A stretch of 64,000 bases of DNA. Origin: Kiritimatiellia bacterium. Its GTDB lineage: Bacteria > Verrucomicrobiota > Kiritimatiellia > RFP12 > DVOR01. The translations under genes and the position numbers were made by a program. The stretch is from the NCBI GenBank assembly GCA_017531445.1, contig JAFXKZ010000002.1:575286-639285 (forward strand), given 5' to 3'. How positions within the stretch are numbered: position 1 is the stretch's first letter; each line of letters begins with the position of its first letter. Below are positions 62,929 through 64,000 of this stretch, one piece after another. The notes under the pieces are model-generated. The model saw only the letters and a list, made by a program, of their open reading frames with translations, was not told the origin of the DNA and searched no databases.

Positions 62929-64000
62929 AACTCGCCCCCTCCCAAAAACGTTGGCTCACGTGTGCCACCCTGTGCATTCTTTTGGCTGCAACCATTGCGC
63001 TCTTAATTGACTTGTTGCTGTTTCAATGGCGTCCTGTGCTTGATTCAAACTGGACAGAAGCATCGCTTCCGCTCTCGGCGCGAAGCCGTGCCACCTTGAC
63101 CGACACCGCCGGCACCATTGCGATTGTCAGTCTGCTGCCGGCAGAATCTCCCGCCACGCTTCCGGCAGGTCACCTCCTCAGAAGGTTTGACCATGCCTCG
63201 CGGGAGCTCTCCGGTGCGATTCTGGAAATCACCTATGCCGATCCGCGCACCGAACCGCAATTCACTGCCCAGATGATGGCTGCCGGGGCAGAAGGTCCGG
63301 GCATTCTGCTGCGGCAAATGGGGCGAAATGTATTTATTCCCGAACAAGCTTTGCTCTCTGAAAACGGCACTTACGACCCGGCAAACGCAGAAGAAGCACT
63401 TGCAGCAGCCTTTGCCCGTCTGTCACGTGCCGATGGCGTTCAAATCGGATGGCTCACCGGACACGGCGAAGCCAGCCTTTCCAATCCGGATCCGGCGGAG
63501 GGATATTCCGGATTGCGGCGGGCATTGGAAAACGAAGGGTGCATCCTGCGCGACCTCCGATTGGATGCCAATGCCGCAGGGCAGTCAATTCCTCCGGAAA
63601 TCAAAGTCATTGCGATTGTCAATCCGCGTTATCCCATCACACCGACAGAACGCATCCAACTCGCCGAGTGGTTGGATCGTGGCGGACGCCTGATTTGCTT
63701 CCTGCCCTCCGGAGAAACTTCCGGGCTCGCTCCGCTTTTGGAGCTGTGGGGGCTTCGCATCGGCACCACCCCGCGCATCGGCACCGTCACGACACCCGCA
63801 GGCCTGTCGCGCACGGATTTGCTTGATGAAGCCCATCCCATCACCGAAGCTCTCGCCGGGAACGTCTCGGTCAACTGCTGTGCGCCAAAGGCTCTTTACC
63901 CCTTTGATGTGCGTGGAATCAATGCCACTGCGCTGTTGCGGCTCACGGTCCACCCCCTCGCAGAGGACGCAACTACGTCAGGAAGTGAACAGATTATCGT
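62925..64000 (+). CDS. GldG-like / DUF4350-type membrane protein, partial
   Basis: The frame starts at ATG 62925 inside the cdaR stop (ATGA) and runs past the window end (358 codons visible). One N-terminal helix (ILLAATIALLIDLLLF) is followed by an exported domain resembling GldG/DUF4350 components of ABC-type auxiliary systems: GVQIGWLTGHGEASL, EGYSGLRRALENEG, VIAIVNPRYPITPTERIQLAEWLDRGGRLICFLP and LLDEAHPITEALAG. Its job is unknown. Its place after cdaR suggests an envelope role. Confidence 0.78.
   Translation, partial: MKLAPSQKRWLTCATLCILLAATIALLIDLLLFQWRPVLDSNWTEASLPLSARSRATLTDTAGTIAIVSLLPAESPATLPAGHLLRRFDHASRELSGAILEITYADPRTEPQFTAQMMAAGAEGPGILLRQMGRNVFIPEQALLSENGTYDPANAEEALAAAFARLSRADGVQIGWLTGHGEASLSNPDPAEGYSGLRRALENEGCILRDLRLDANAAGQSIPPEIKVIAIVNPRYPITPTERIQLAEWLDRGGRLICFLPSGETSGLAPLLELWGLRIGTTPRIGTVTTPAGLSRTDLLDEAHPITEALAGNVSVNCCAPKALYPFDVRGINATALLRLTVHPLAEDATTSGSEQII

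Overview
The window looks like chromosomal DNA of a Gram-negative-type bacterium. GC is moderate to high everywhere except one AT-rich block. Several features fit the PVC superphylum (Verrucomicrobiota, Kiritimatiellota or Lentisphaerota): carboxynorspermidine synthase, a diadenylate cyclase (CdaA/CdaR) operon, pseudopilins beside large TPR membrane proteins, and a Rex regulator. No rRNA or single-copy phylogenetic marker is present, so the assignment is an inference.

Layout. 1-316: fragments of unrecognised minus-strand coding sequence. 453-9125 (+): RNase R, a PHP phosphatase, RseP, IspG, a GT2 glycosyltransferase, an AEC transporter and a GT4 glycosyltransferase. 9178-12958 (-): an MBL hydrolase, an FAD oxidoreductase, 5-formyl-THF cyclo-ligase and carboxynorspermidine synthase. 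13539-21863 (-): NAD kinase, a YhcH-family protein, XseB, a secreted TPR protein, PurN, an FtsH-cytidylate kinase fusion and a GT2 enzyme. 22095-27262 (-): an AT-rich island that interrupts or abuts an ABC ATPase remnant. It carries a vWA protein, a PP2C phosphatase, a tail-anchored kinase with a possible OB-fold, a secreted DNA/RNA nuclease with four Cys/His repeats, and a Sel1 protein. 27416-27618 (-): a candidate structured RNA. 28161-41271: Pgk, tRNA-His, a YgjP peptidase, an M3 peptidase, a WecA-like fusion, a DegT aminotransferase, a YdcF protein, Rex, an RlmL-like methyltransferase, RmuC and Icd. 42162-49817 (+): three tRNAs, a pseudopilin, RuvB, a GspG-like protein, a TPR membrane protein and MurD. 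50244-59453 (-): QueD, two DEAD-box helicases, RluA, an AddA-like helicase-nuclease and Der. 60215-64000 (+): FolP, CdaA, CdaR and a GldG-like protein that is cut by the window end.

Two things stand out. First, five large intergenic gaps, at about 13.2, 28.0, 41.6, 50.1 and 59.7 kb, each carry an array of near-palindromic 19-bp units whose centres lie 22 or 23 bp apart. Each unit core combines two inverted half-sites drawn almost always from TCG, TGG and CCG around a central C or G. I do not recognise this repeat family. Second, the AT-rich island has the vWA / PP2C / protein-kinase core known from TerY-P type triads, here joined to an exported nuclease and a small exported Sel1 protein. A structured RNA with its own promoter and terminator lies just upstream.

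The rest is mostly housekeeping: RNA turnover and modification, isoprenoid, folate, purine and NAD metabolism, cell-envelope sugar transfer, DNA repair and c-di-AMP signalling. Tight ATGA or GTGA overlaps support several operons. Some genes (ruvB, der, folP) have a strong -10 box so close to the start codon that leaderless transcripts are likely.
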